From assembly GCA_037576215.1 (NCBI GenBank), contig JBANDB010000002.1, positions 6,448,001 to 6,512,000 on the forward strand: a DNA stretch of 64,000 nucleotides. The letters are read 5' to 3'. The notes under the pieces are model-generated. The model was given only the letters and a program-made list of their open reading frames with translations, was not told the DNA's origin and did not search any database. The translations under genes and the position numbers were made by a program. The stretch comes from Armillaria gallica. Taxonomy: Eukaryota > Basidiomycota > Agaricomycetes > Agaricales > Physalacriaceae. Below are positions 22,076-34,035 of this stretch, in pieces (the first letter of the stretch is position 1; each line of letters starts with the position of its first letter).

Positions 22076-24149
22076 GATGTGGATGTGAACTTTTCATTCT
22101 TCGCTGTGTTGACAGCGGTACTAGAAGGTAGATATTGGAACCGAGTTGACATCCATAAGACGCTGTAAATGGAGGCCCTGTACGTACACGGGTGGGGACT
22201 GTGGATATATCAATGACAATTCGGAGAAACAGAGGCGCCCATAAGGAAGGGTGAGAGAATCTATAATCTGTACCAAAGGTGGTCGTAGGTGAGACACAAG
22301 TGGAGACTCACGCAGTCGCTGGGTTTGAATCTGTTAAATATAGATCTCCTTGAAGTCAAGGATGATATGGTCATGCAGGTAGGCCGGATGTGTCCTTCCT
22401 CGAAGGTAGTGAATTCTCCTCTCCATGACTCTCGTTCCTGAATGACTTGGGTCTGAATGGGAAAAGATACTAGTGATGAACTGGAAAGCTAGGACGAACT
22501 TGATGACGATGTCAAGTTATAGTTAACTCAGGCACCTTCTTATCAAGAATAAGCAGCGTGAATGCAGAGGTGATGGTTGAGCGCCTACGGAGCAATTTCT
22601 TGCACCCTCTTGGAGCATCAAAGACTCTGTCACAACGGGAGATTCCCTTTCATTTGACGGAAATTGGTGTAGCCTCCTGCAAAGCTGCGGTAGCCGAGCT
22701 CCGAGGCTTAGGCCTAAGCGCCTAAGCGCTTGAGCTTGAGCGCTTAAGTGCCTTAACGTAGCCCTGTCAACGGCTTCGAATCCCCCTTCCCATTCTTCTT
22801 TAAATGCCTCCAACTCCCTCGAGGCTGTAGGGAGACTTTTTACGCCACAGGGTATCTGGCGGGGCGAGCGTGTTCCATACTGAGTCATTGTCAAGCAGCC
22901 GTTGTTGGAGCAGATTCATCATACTTACACGGATCCGATTGATATTGGCGCGGTCCTGCTTTCATTTCGTCGCTTTTGTCCTTGGAAGGAATTAAGAAAG
23001 TAGTTTTTAAAATGTTGATGCGGCCTGAAAACATTAACCCGCTTACAAAGCTCAAACTCTACTATACCGGACCGCGATCCCCGGATATTCTCAACTTCTG
23101 GTTGTCGCTGGCGAAGTTCTTGTCTGAAGTCCGCTAGGTATTCAATACGCTTGAGGAAGAGAAGCAAAGCTCACAATAGTATGTCATTGGCGACAGGCTC
23201 CCCGGGAGAATGGCTGTGTGATTACGACAAACCCACGACTTTAAACCACCCCACCTTACTTGCACCTTACACTCCTCGAACTCCCGAGCTATTCAGTTTA
23301 TTATCGCCAGCATCATGGAACCTCGCCACAAAGCGCAACAGTCAACATGGTATACCTACATTAATATTATAGCCAAAATTATAAAGGGATTTATCATGCC
23401 ACTCCGCTGAATGACAGATGACCGACTCCTCTTTACTCATTGAACTGTGTACGAGTCTCGTCGAACGGTCGAGATTAAAACAGATTCATCACCAACGAAT
23501 CCGTTTAATAACCTGCCCTTCACTAGTCAGTTTTAGCGTTAACGTGACAAGCTGTTTAATTTGGGACAACAAGTGAGACTTGGAAAAGGAAACCGTTCAG
23601 ATGAACGTACCGTATACAACCAACTACGGTGTTTATGGGTGTAGCTATTCATGTTGTGTATGCTTATGGCAGGCATATACTGTACATGTAGCAAGGATCT
23701 ATTTTCCTTCTGCTTTCTACGGGCGCTCACACTCTCCGGACTTTCTGAACAGCAATAGGCCCACTGTTGCAAAGAAGATCCGTCCGTTTATTGACGCCTT
23801 CTATTACCCTGTGCCAGATGACCACTGTCGAGCGGGGTGAACGTGTTATGTATAAGCGCTGAAAGGTATCTTGTCCTTCATTTCGCTTCCTCTGTTACCG
23901 AGGGATAAGCGCTTCGATGAATACATTTCGATGATTTAATTGCATTGACTTACGTGAATGTGTGAAAAATTTTTTCCTCATTCCTTGATGCGTTAGCCAT
24001 CATACTGGGAAATACGCACGGCGTCTGCATTACGATCCAGAAATATCTTGCGCGTGGTCCATCGATAACGATCGGGAGAGGCCATGGGCTTTATCAGAAG
24101 CAGGGCAAACGTTAAATCCTTGGGAAACTGACTTGACGCCGTAAACCTT
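22076..24149. other. Spacer with a palindromic cluster; no gene recognised
   Basis: Short open frames on both strands (for example 22523-22894 minus, 23580-23840 plus) match nothing known. At 22706-22757 there is a cluster of interlocking palindromes built on CTTAAGCGC and AGGCCTAAG words, of the kind left by small inverted-repeat elements. A motif ending ATTGACGCCTTCTAT at about 23780-23810 also occurs at 24270 and in weaker form at 18250 and 21900, so parts of this spacer are again duplicated caspase upstream DNA. Confidence 0.4.
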
Positions 24150-24310
24150 GAAGGCGCGACGTGGACGTAAGGCGATCGACACTTTATAGATGTAGCAGGG
24201 TCCGTTGCCCGTTCACACACACGTTCGTTCCGATTATCTGGAAACCAGCTGCAAAAGAGATCCATACGTGCATTGACGCCTTCTATTTTGATGTGAACAC
24301 GGACGCCTCT
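24150..24310 (-). promoter_or_regulatory. Orphan fragment of the caspase upstream region (copy 4)
   Basis: It contains the core segment CGACACTTTATAGATGTAGC (24178) with an intact minus-strand CTATAAAG, and the TTCACAC...GTTCG and TTGACGCCTTCTAT blocks in the same order as the other copies. The splice-junction blocks and any coding exons are missing downstream. It is a partial duplicate without a gene. Confidence 0.5.
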
Positions 24311-25503
24311 TGAAATCTTTGTTTCTTCCTCGTTGCGTTATTCTAGATCCGTCAAACAAAGAAGTGAATACAGCATCGAATCTTAGTTATTGAAGCTGAT
24401 ATCCATTTAAGCCTCTGGGACATTAAGAACAGGTAGGAGGCTGTGCAAACACAATGAGGAGAGCATTTCCATGATGATGAAGGGAAACAAAGACGCCTGT
24501 GAGGAACTCGGACTCGAGTAACCGAAGCAAAGCAGCCACAGAATCAGACACCGAACAAGAAGAAGCACACCCCAGCAAGGGACAGAGAATCAGATAGCAG
24601 CGACTATATCGTCGACGCCAGCGTAAGGTCGTGTGTCTACCAAGACTATACATATAAACAGCACGAGACTGTCTGCGTCGTATAGAGGGGCAGAAACGGA
24701 GGACGGCTCCCAACTAAGTCGCAAATATACTTCTTCCACCAGATAACTCCTTGAAAATTCGTCTAGCCTAGATCCCACCGACAGAAGGACACCATCACGA
24801 GTCTCCTCAAGTGGCTGCTTTCGTACCGTATGGCGCCTTCACCAGCAACTACAACGTTCACCCGGCTCAACCTTCTTCATTTCTGCATACAAATTTCTGT
24901 GGATGACGACGAAGATGGGAGCCGACGTTTCAGAAGGAGCGGTAGTTACCGATTGAATTTGGCATCGAAATCAAGGACGACAACGTGGACAGCGATATGC
25001 GGCAAACGAGACTTCTCTTGGTTTCTCCAACGTCGTAATTCGCAGTGTCCATGACTAATTCTCAAGATTGTCTGGGTGAGCTTTTATCCCTTAGTTGCTG
25101 TATATGGAGGAGAGAAACAGGCAACTTCAACCCATTGTGCTTTACAAGGAATTTCAACATACACTTCCTACCACAGCGATGAAGTGATAAAAATAAATCG
25201 TGTCATTTTGAAGAGGGCTTATATCCGTGATGATTTCAACGCGTCCACGGTTCCAAGGTACAGAGACACCCTGAAACAAAGTTAGCAAGTAGATGATGAA
25301 GTTGAAATGAGATGTACAAGTCAAAATTGAAGCGCTGTGAGCAGGTAATGAATGATGGTGATGGTCAGAGTTAAAAAAACGGTTAAATAGTCGTCCGCTG
25401 AGGTATCAGTCATCGATACCATCGGAACTAATGGCAAATGAACGCCGTCACGGATTATGGCGCCTTGAAAGATGCACTGGGCACCCTGAGGACGGTCACA
25501 GTC
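24311..25503. other. Spacer upstream of the caspase 3' end; no gene recognised
   Basis: Several short frames (24830-25054 plus, 25076-25285 plus, 24423-24713 minus) are present, none with a recognisable motif or splice structure. A degraded gene is possible near 24800-25050 but I cannot name it. Confidence 0.35.
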
Positions 25504-27641
25504 TTAGTCTCGCGATGCACCCTCGAGTCCCCTTTTCTGAACAACGGCAACACACATCGAGTCCCACAAGCGCCTGCTCTCCGGTGCGGCTCGCGCTCCC
25601 CCGCGGATCTCAGTGAAAGGCGACTCCTGGACAATACCCGACAAGTCCATATACTCCGTCGAGAAGAAAAGCTTCAAGAACCCAACATCAACATCCTGAC
25701 CTTCTCTTAGCGTGTACATGTGCGGAACCGTCCCACTCGCGCCGTACCCAATGGCCAACGATTCCCCAGGAGGAAGAGAAACATCAGTGTTGTTCTTCGC
25801 ACCCCCCGGTTGGTAGTACGAACCTGCAAAGGAAGTCATTGAAGAGGAAAGTAGGGATGAGAAAGAGATGACGTACTGATGCTCAAGTCACTGACATCAA
25901 AATAGAACATCCAAACATAAAGAGGTACCGACATCGTATCGGTAATCTTGAATCCGTAGATCCCTTCCTCATCGACATCAACCATAATCACACCTCCAAC
26001 ATTCAGATTGTGGCCATCGGGATCAGGCATCAAAACCTCTTCCAAGTCATCCGTGTACTCCCCAGTCTCTTTAAGCTTCATACACTCGAGTGTGCTTGTG
26101 GCGAGGGGACTCCGTTTGCTCGAATGGCAAAGGTACCAATAAAAATCAGCCAAACTCTGAAGAATGCGGTGGAGAGCGTCCGAATCATCGATGTCAACTC
26201 CGAATGGCATGCGTGTTAGCCCATGTTGTCGACAGAGTTTGTCCATGATCTCGAAATGGATCACATCACCATCCGTGGCAACGACCAGATCTGGTTCATC
26301 AGCACGGCTCTTCACCAATCGGAAACTCCTCTTTCCCGCTTCCATCTCGTTGGCTATCCGTTCGAGGACACCGAGTAACCTTTCGTTGTTCTCAACAAAA
26401 AGGCGGACATCTTGATCCTCACCGGCTCGAGTCTGCAAGGCATATCCGGGATCAGCAAGGCGGAATGGAGTTTCATCGCCGCGCTCAGAGAGAATTTTAC
26501 ACGAGGAGGTGAATGCGGTGGTATTGGAAACAACGACGGTTCCCAGAGGAGATGCCATGCTTCTATCAGCAAAGACAGCGAACTCGGCGTTCTTTGTAAT
26601 CTCATGGGCCTCGCCAGCTTCCAAAACGTACTGGCCCGGCATATCAGCGGACGCGCGGATGGGATACAATTCGCGTTGTGGGCTGGCTACTTTTGAATTG
26701 AACAGGTATCGAGATTGGTGGACACCCTCACACTGCGGATCTTGTCTGTAACGGACAAATCAGTGTTAGCAGACCAGGACACGAAACCGGGCTTACGCGT
26801 GCAGATCAGGCAGATTGGTTATCACGTCCTTGTAGGTAAGCTTATCGATGCCCCTTTCCCGTAGCAAGCTTAACAACGCTGAAGTAAATACGCCACGTCC
26901 ATCTCTTTCTCCGGCTTCTTGCCCGTGCTTACAGGCTGCAAGGAGCACGTGTGATAACAGACCTGTCTTCTCGAATCCCTTTGCAACGTCACTCGTCCGA
27001 GCATCCGGCTCAATTTCATGCAAGAGGTCTTGAGCGACAGTATAAGTGTCTGGGAGATCGATCCCGCGAACGGCGAAAGTAGGATCGTCGGCGTCGTCGG
27101 TCCGCGTGCCAGAGCCAGAGTGACAACAATCGAGAATGACAGTCTGTCGGTACACCCGATTAGATACGTTGCGTGATAGAAACGAGTGAAAACTTGCAAT
27201 ATTGTCTGACTTCTTCGTCGCGAGGTCTGAAAGAAGATGAGAGAGCTTCATATCTAGTACACCTTGACCCTGCTCGGAGTCGTCCGACCCGCTCGTGATA
27301 AAGTCGTGGGGAACCAGCATTTGTATCTTCCCGTTGGCGCTGGGCCATCCCGATGGTGCATTTACTTCAGCACCATGCCCTGCGTAAAAGATGAGAATCG
27401 GGTCATCCTTCTTGATCTTTGGGTTTTTCCCAAGGTCCTTAATCGCCGCCTCGATAGTCAACCTCGTGGCTTCCTCGATGCGAAGATTCTTGATTTGTCC
27501 CGTTGGAACGCGGAGAGTCTCTTGTAAAAATGTGCTGATGGCGTTGGCATCGGCAACAGCACCACTCAGGTTTGGGATCCAGTTCGAAAGGTACTCGTCG
27601 ATGCCAATAACGAGTGCAAATAGCGGGGCAGGACTAATCAT
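25504..27641 (-). CDS. Caspase-like cysteine protease (peptidase C14 family)
   Basis: Four exons (27641-27198, 27143-26797, 26745-25877, 25823-25504) join in one frame of 659 residues. The first intron has a GC-AG boundary; the pseudogene has GT-AG at the same place. The caspase domain fills about residues 5-260: LFALVIGIDEY, then the catalytic His in IFYAGHGAE, then the Cys in VILDCCHSGSG and ACKHGQEA further on. A C-terminal domain of some 390 residues follows (ADFYWYLCHS, VPLYVWMFYFDVSDLS, GYGASGT), as in other mushroom members of the family. The start at 27641 is chosen because MISPAPLFALV aligns with the pseudogene, although the frame is open upstream. Substrate and role are unknown; such genes are often amplified in Agaricomycetes. 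Confidence 0.85.
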
Positions 27642-27789
27642 TGCAAAATCAATGTCATATTCTAGGGCGTGAAAAAAAAAAACCGACCGTCCAATTGTAA
27701 TCGACCGTTGAGGACTGTGAAGTTCAAGGTTATTGTAGTTTTTACTTTGGGATTGGCGTACGCGGACAGAGAAGACGGCTCTTCGAGAC

Positions 27790-28210
27790 CATCTGCAGGC
27801 CTGCAAATTATCGTATCCGTGAATTAATTGACTTTCAAACAGTAACTCCTTACGTTGGAGTAGTGTGGGAGCTGTTATTGAAAAACCAGAGATTTAATAG
27901 GAATCGTCGAAAGAATTGAAATGCTCCTGACCACAGTAGAACATCCAACACAGTGCTGACTGCGATGTTGAGCCACTTAAAAGCCATGTGGATGACGACA
28001 GAGTCGCAAGAGCAACGCCGACGAGTGGGAGTCTACGTGCAGCTCGGACTGCAGCCTGGCGACACTTTATATACGTAGTGGCCTCTGACATGCGTTCGCT
28101 GATTCATTAAAACAGCCGACGGCAACGGTGATCCATCTGCGTATTGACATTATCCCATGTCTAGAAGAAGTCTTGTTAGAAGTAGCGGAAGGCAAACTCG
28201 TTTCAGGAAA
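27790..28210 (-). promoter_or_regulatory. Promoter and spliced 5' leader of the intact caspase gene (copy 3)
   Basis: A TATA box (TATATAAAG on the minus strand, about 28063-28071) lies some 425 bp before the start codon. Between them are conserved splice signals: an 18-base mini-exon at 27854-27871 and an intron at 27801-27853 (GTAAG...TTGCAG). The junctions are preserved in copies 1 and 2. The exon that follows holds a short upstream frame starting with ATG at 27792. I infer a spliced 5' untranslated leader; no transcript data are available here. Confidence 0.55.
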
Positions 28211-29948
28211 TGCTGCAGTGTCCTGGAGGCGAGTCCTTCATGTGTCGACGGTCATGTAGGGTAGGATACGATCTATGCATATATGAGTCTCTGAGACACT
28301 AGGAAGTAATTTGAGGGTAGTCATACTGTTGGAAAATCATCCATCACCTCCGACACCGGCGAGGGAGACATAGCGGCAGAACACAGGACTGTCGGTCGCA
28401 TACCAGCCAATTTATTTTAACTGAAATTATGTCGAGGAGGCCAAAAAACAGTATCGTAAGAGAAAGACGAGTGGTGGCTGCTCGAGGGTATGCGATTGAA
28501 ACACCACGCCAGCTAATGACAGGGGGAATGGTATGAAATGAAAAAGGCAAGGATAAAGCTCCAGAATCCAGAGGTTGTCGCACTAAAACCATCTTACAGC
28601 ATAGCAAGAAGGTTTAGCCATGCAAGTTCAACGTTCAACGTGCAACACCGAAGAAAGTTTGGAGGCTTGTGGAACGAAAGAGACTCTTGATACGAAAATA
28701 TTTCGATTCGGCGTAGTGACTAGAAAGGAAGAGTTAGCAGCTGGTGGCTGTGCAGGCGTTCCTCCCTTTCTGCCTGCCACGCCAACCAACAGATGCCGAC
28801 CAAGCATACAAAGACCCGGCGGCCGTCAAATACTAAAACTCGCCAAGTCTCTTCGCCATCTGCCACGACATCGAAGGATGGAAACAAGTGCATGCCCATT
28901 CCGGGTACAAACGGCATGTTCCTCTTGCAATTGCGCTCATTGCGAGTTTGAGTTTGCCATCGCATCGAGCAGCTAAGAAGAGCAGCGGCGTGGACGAACG
29001 AGACTCATTTCACGCCTGGTACGTCCTGTCATTGCAATATCTATGGGTCCTCATTGACGGATGTCAGATCGCCCTGCTGGAACATTTCGACGGGCTGGTA
29101 TAAAAAGTCCACCTACAGCCTCGCCTATGATGCGCATATGTGCTGATATATTGTACTGTGGCGATTCCATGATGAGGCTTTCGCGGAGTAGCAGATTGAG
29201 GAGTTTGGGAGTCGGGGGAGTTCATGGTGGAAGGGAGAAGTGGTTCAAAGCCGTCGGTGGTACTCGGGGTAAAGCAGCTTGTTCCCATGGTGAGCTTAGC
29301 CTCATTCCTCCAAGCTATAAGTTTCACTGACGTTTCTCTGCGCAGTTTGATAGGCTACTCCAGACTGGCTCGTTTGGATTTCAGTGGGCACTCCTTACAA
29401 GCGGGCGACGATCTGTTCTTTAACTAGGTTCGGACCCCGGTGGTTTCTTTCGCAACCAATACTCACACAGTCTCTAGTATCCACCTCGACGATGATCAGG
29501 GTGCATGAATGACCAGCTGATACACTCTTGTCGATCTAGGCACTCAAGAGCACCGAGTATTGGCAGGGACTGCCGATGTGTGGGTCCGTTTCATGTGTTT
29601 GTCAGGCCTAACAGTAACGGTTTTCCTTAGTTTTCGTCCTAGGCAAATTGTCCTGTCAACGACAGATACCCATTCACTAATGATAAACATTCTGTGTGCT
29701 GTCTTGCTTCGTTCTGTACGATGCGCTCCATGTATCGTTGTTGTAATCTGATCTGTAAAGAAGACATACTACTTCACAAGACACGACGCGACGAAGCAGA
29801 AATTTAATGATAAGCAATACCGACTCGGGGCCGTTGTAGATTTGCGGTCAGATATAAAAATCTAAGTCCGCAAGCGAGATTTACATTTCCATTGAGAGGA
29901 CTTACGCCGCTACCGCAAGTCTATTTCATTTTGGTGATGAAATATTAA
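28211..29948. other. Spacer; no gene recognised
   Basis: Overlapping short frames on both strands (28620-28976 plus, 28344-28607 minus, 29064-29327 minus) show no known motif. At about 29828 the word CCGACTCGGGGCCG appears, which is also the left arm of the hairpins at 32351 and 61404. Confidence 0.35.
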
Positions 29949-29998
29949 GAGCGAATAAATATCATTAAGTTAAAGGTACAGTCGTATGTGGTACTAGT

Positions 29999-31221
29999 TT
30001 ACAGAGGGATTCCTTCAACGACTCGATGAACAACAGCATCGGCAACCAATCCAGTAAGAATCAATTCCCAATGGTGGGTGTGTGCAGGAAAAACTTCATA
30101 CACTGCCTCAGCTTATCGATATCCGTCCCGTCACAAAGAGCTCCTTCAAAAGAATAAACGCCGAAAGCGCCACGGAAACGTGGTAGGCAATTCCCTGTTC
30201 ACTGAGGTAATCGGGCCATGACATCGACGCTGCGAACCGATAGTGGTAGCAGAGCAGATTGGGATCGTGTGTCTGCCACACAGGATGGCGAGCGACTTCA
30301 TGCCAATCTTCACATCATCCACCTTGTCCTGGTGCTGATACATAGTCTCATATGTGACCGTCCACATCGTCGCACCGAGGTAGGCAGCAGTGAGGGCGTG
30401 GTAGGGAATTACACCGTCAGGTGCGAGATCGGCCCATCCCACGTAGACACCGATATTAAACATCAAGTCCTGCGAGAAGGTTAGAATCAAGAATTTGATG
30501 TGTATCACGAGTCCACTCACCAAAGGAATGGGTGCAAAGTACATCCAGCGCTTGCAAGTGGGATACAGCACGTACAACGACCACACATACATGGAAATAC
30601 GCAGGCTGAATGGAAGAGCGAGTTTATCATAAGAAAGCAATGTCAGAGCGAGAATACTTACGCGTCGGGACTCAGAACCTTGTAAGCCAAAGACAACAAT
30701 CACGACTTGGAGGGCAAAGGACAACCAGGCACGCTCGATGCTGATAGCACCTCTCGGGAGTGCCCGATTCTTCGTACACTCGACGCTTACACCAATGTCG
30801 TAGTCGAGGATATCATCAATAGTCATGATCTGAGATGGGGAAGAGGGTTTTGAAAATTTTAGACCCACCAAGCATTTGATGCCAATGCAGAGGAGAAAGT
30901 AAACGGCAGCCCCGTCAGCTCAGGGTAGGCATGATAAACCATTGCTAAAGACCACGCTAACATTCCCGGTTAGCGAACGGAAACAGAAGCACATCACGAT
31001 CCGCACTCACCCACTGGAACGAACACTGTCGCGCATCTCATCCCATTTTGGAGACGGCAGAGCTCCCAGCAAGCACAGACTTCAGTCCGAGTTGGTGGTG
31101 CGAGGAGAGTGTCAACGTTTGAGAAGATCGAAGCAAAGCTCGAAGTGATCATCTCCTTCGGACCCTTCTTGGAAATCAAGGAGGTGGACGACTGTGAGCA
31201 GAGAGCAGTAGATAGAGCCAT
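29999..31221 (-). pseudogene. UbiA-family prenyltransferase pseudogene
   Basis: All five exons of the intact paralogue at 58976-60235 can be followed. Lesions: a 2-base deletion near 30691 in exon 3, a 1-base deletion near 30238 in exon 5, and Asp to Gly in the first Asp-rich motif (IDDILDYDIG where the intact copy has IDDILDYDID). That motif binds the magnesium-diphosphate of the prenyl donor in this family. The second motif region (YQHQDKVDDVKIGMKS) is still readable. Start and TATA box (about 31295-31302) are conserved. Confidence 0.85.
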
Positions 31222-32350
31222 TGGAGGAAGAGATGGTAGCAGACGACTGTAGGATGCGGAGAAGCTGGTCTCTTCCCATCTTCACGCCCGTCCCATATAT
31301 ACCAGTCAGACGCAGGCACGACCTTCCACTTGACCGTGGAAATGAAACAACAAAAACTCGGAAACAGGCGCAGGAGTGACGCTCCAGGGACAACGGCTGC
31401 TCAATGAAATTTGATCGAGGACGGTCTGCATCTCAGATCGATGGTCGACGCTGTGATCGTGGTTGATCGAGGTGAGATTTCCCTCATGCGGTTACGCCCG
31501 CTAACCGATCGCGTTCATCCTCCGACTCGCACACCGGGAGCGGTGATGCCCAAATGGGGACATGCGAGACAATCTTGGCCGCTATGCGTCTGGCGCCAGA
31601 TGCGGTAAGGAAACGAAGAATCTCCTGGAACGGTAGTTTGACCGGTTTGACGCGCGTCATAAAACATTCGTAGATCTATTTGCTCGCCACGGGAGCTATC
31701 CAGTATTCACGCTCAAGACGTATCCTTTCGGCGCGGATGAAGCTGAAGGGCCAAGGCACTGTCTTACAATAACAGGTCAATTTTTTACAAATCAGCTGTA
31801 GTATTGATACACTCACGAAAAAAACGTATTCCCTCTGCGGTAATGTTTATCTGAGAATTCCTCCATCAGTACCACGCCATGCGGGAGTACTAATACGGTC
31901 CTGGAGACGCCGGTATTCAGCTTGAATAAACCTTGCTCAGCTTGCTCGGTTCAAATAGACAAAGCAAAGGCAGCCGGTACGTGAATGATGGTCGATGAGA
32001 GAAAACTTTTATTTGTTTCTGTTACTTTTGATTGCGTTTCCTAACGTAGGATCAGCATAGCCACTGAAGCACTCTTCTCCTTCCCCGACTTTCACTTTGA
32101 ACTCACTCTCAGCTTCATTGTATTGCTTTCGGTATACCACCACGGCCTTCAAGTTTTAGTTTTCTCATAACCTGATAACCTGAGTTTCTGTGATCTCGTC
32201 TACTTATCACCTCAATACCCATTCTACATTTCACTGACACTCAGCCGGAGTCAGTGACGGTACCAAGAGTCAGACTGGGCGACCATACCTTCTCATACTG
32301 CATTGGAGAACTTGAATCAAAGTCACCCAGCACTAGCAGGGCACTGCCAC

Positions 32351-32405
32351 CCGACTCGGGGCCGTCGACTAATCGCGGCCCGAAGTCAACGCGTATCCGA
32401 GTCGG
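32351..32405. promoter_or_regulatory. 55-bp hairpin in the shared UbiA/MFS upstream region (copy 1)
   Basis: The outer arms CCGACTCGG and CCGAGTCGG are perfect reverse complements; inner arms GGCCG and CGGCC flank a short loop. The same structure is at 61404-61458. CGG/CCG arms are the usual recognition words of Zn2Cys6 regulators, so a binding site is possible, as is a small inverted-repeat element. Confidence 0.5.
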
Positions 32406-32911
32406 TAATCTGACATTGGGTTAAGATCCTTCAAGTTCTTTGACACTCGAAGGCTCGCACTTAAACGATTACAAGATCTTTTACCAGCCACGTATCATTT
32501 TACCTCTCTCTTCTGCGCGCCCTCTCCGGCCTGTGGTCGATCCAATACATCCCTTCACGATCGTCAGAAAGGCTGAATGGAGAATCATCTCTAATCTCGA
32601 AACACACATTTGTACACGTCAAATGGGTCCATTCTACTGCTAGAGCTGCGATACAGATTTTATAATTTCGTTTTTGGGACATTGAATTCCGACTCACACT
32701 ATACAGAAATCGTCGGTTGAGAGGCTGGCCGTGCACCGATCGTCGTTGCTGTAACGTACAGCTGACTGCTTCAATAAGAATCTAGTTCTCTTATATTTTA
32801 CGTTGCTTCACCAAAGCCTCCCTTGGGTAACCGGATGTTCGCAATTCGTGATACCTTGGTTCGACGTACAGCCCTGCTCTAAAACTAGTTTCATCTCAGG
32901 TGACCACCATA

Positions 32912-32945
32912 ATGTCGACGGAGGAATCGGAACTTCTGTGTTGCC
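32912..32945 (+). pseudogene. 5' stub of the MFS transporter duplicate
   Basis: The first seven codons (MSTEESE) match the start of the MFS gene at 61945, preceded by the same leader (CCACCATAATG). After a short deletion the similarity is lost and a TAA follows. The rest of the transporter is absent here, so the duplication ended or was deleted at this point. Confidence 0.7.
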
Positions 32946-34035
32946 TCTAATTAATTCAAGTTGCACCGCATGCCGCATGTCAAGGGGTCTCCAGATCTTG
33001 TAAAAGTACCTCGGGTCGAGCGTATTTTCAAGCCCTCGACTGGAAGACCGACCGATCATCGTGGGAATAGCATACCAACCTAAGGCGGGAAGGTTCTGCG
33101 ACGCAACCTATCACAACGACAATGACACCTACTAACTTACACTGTAAGCAACGTTCATTTTGGTGGGTCACTACATTTCGAGTTGTAAGACTCATGTAAA
33201 TTGGTGACCCTACGTAAAACTCTCTTAAGGTCTCCCAGAGGAGGTCTTAACAAAATACCACGGGTCCTCAAGTCCACCGACCAACATAGTATCGGAACAA
33301 TGGCCCGGAAACCACTTACATCGTCTTCTTGCCTGATATCAACACACTGGGGCATCGGGCGGCTCTGAAATTTTTGTATAAGCTTGGCATGTATTATTAG
33401 AGCTATTCAACAATCAATCAAGGGGACCAGAGATGAATTCGAAGTAAAGTCTGCACATGCAGTCAAAGTTAGAAAGCGAATCCAGCGTGGCCAGTTCTGC
33501 CCGATGGCCCTTCAGTGAACTTCAGCCGATCACGACTTGGTCACCAGTGTGTAGCCGCGACATTCAGGGCCGCAGCCCGTCGCGGTTGCACCCCCACTGA
33601 TTTGACGGCATCACTGTTGGATAATGGGGTAGAATACCAAGCGACAGGGAACCCTTGAAGGCAAATGCACAAGGGTTCCCGCTCTACATAGCACATGCAA
33701 CTTTAAATACTACTTTGGAAAGAAACTACTAGAAAGTTCATAAAAATAAAAGAAATCTGGCTGAGTAAAACTCAGCACAGCACTTACTAACGACGGTGAG
33801 TCTGGCGAGTGTGAGGCCTGGGCGCTTGCTAGGATTCGGGTCGAAATATCACGATCACTATTAATAGGCACAAGAAAAATCAAGACTTTGAAGAATAAAG
33901 ACATAGTGTGGATGAGGTGACAAAATTGCCAGAGGAGCGTCTAAGAATTCAAGAAACTTGAACGCTCCGGTTAAGTAGACGTACGGTTGCAATCGGTAGT
34001 TACCTTGCTTGTCAAGGTCTCTCTAGGTCTAAAAT
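32946..34035. other. Spacer with one strong hairpin; no gene recognised
   Basis: No coding frame is convincing. A perfect 11-bp stem (GGGAACCCTTG, 33647-33657; complement 33670-33680) encloses a 12-base loop. It has no T-run after it and no neighbouring gene end, so I do not call it a terminator. Confidence 0.4.

Larger units (their letters stand above)
29949..32945. repeat. Segmental duplicate 1 of the UbiA/MFS locus
   Basis: It aligns with 58921-61985 from the 3' flank of UbiA (AGCGAATAAATAT) through the UbiA exons, its TATA box, the shared intergenic region with the 55-bp hairpin, to the first codons of the MFS gene. Similarity stops at about 32945. The two copies lie in the same orientation about 29 kb apart. 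This copy has collected the frameshifts; the other has not. Confidence 0.8.

Noticed and set aside
33647..33680. Hairpin as a transcription terminator
   Set aside because: There is no adjacent gene end and no T-run, and intrinsic terminators of this kind are not used by fungal RNA polymerase II.
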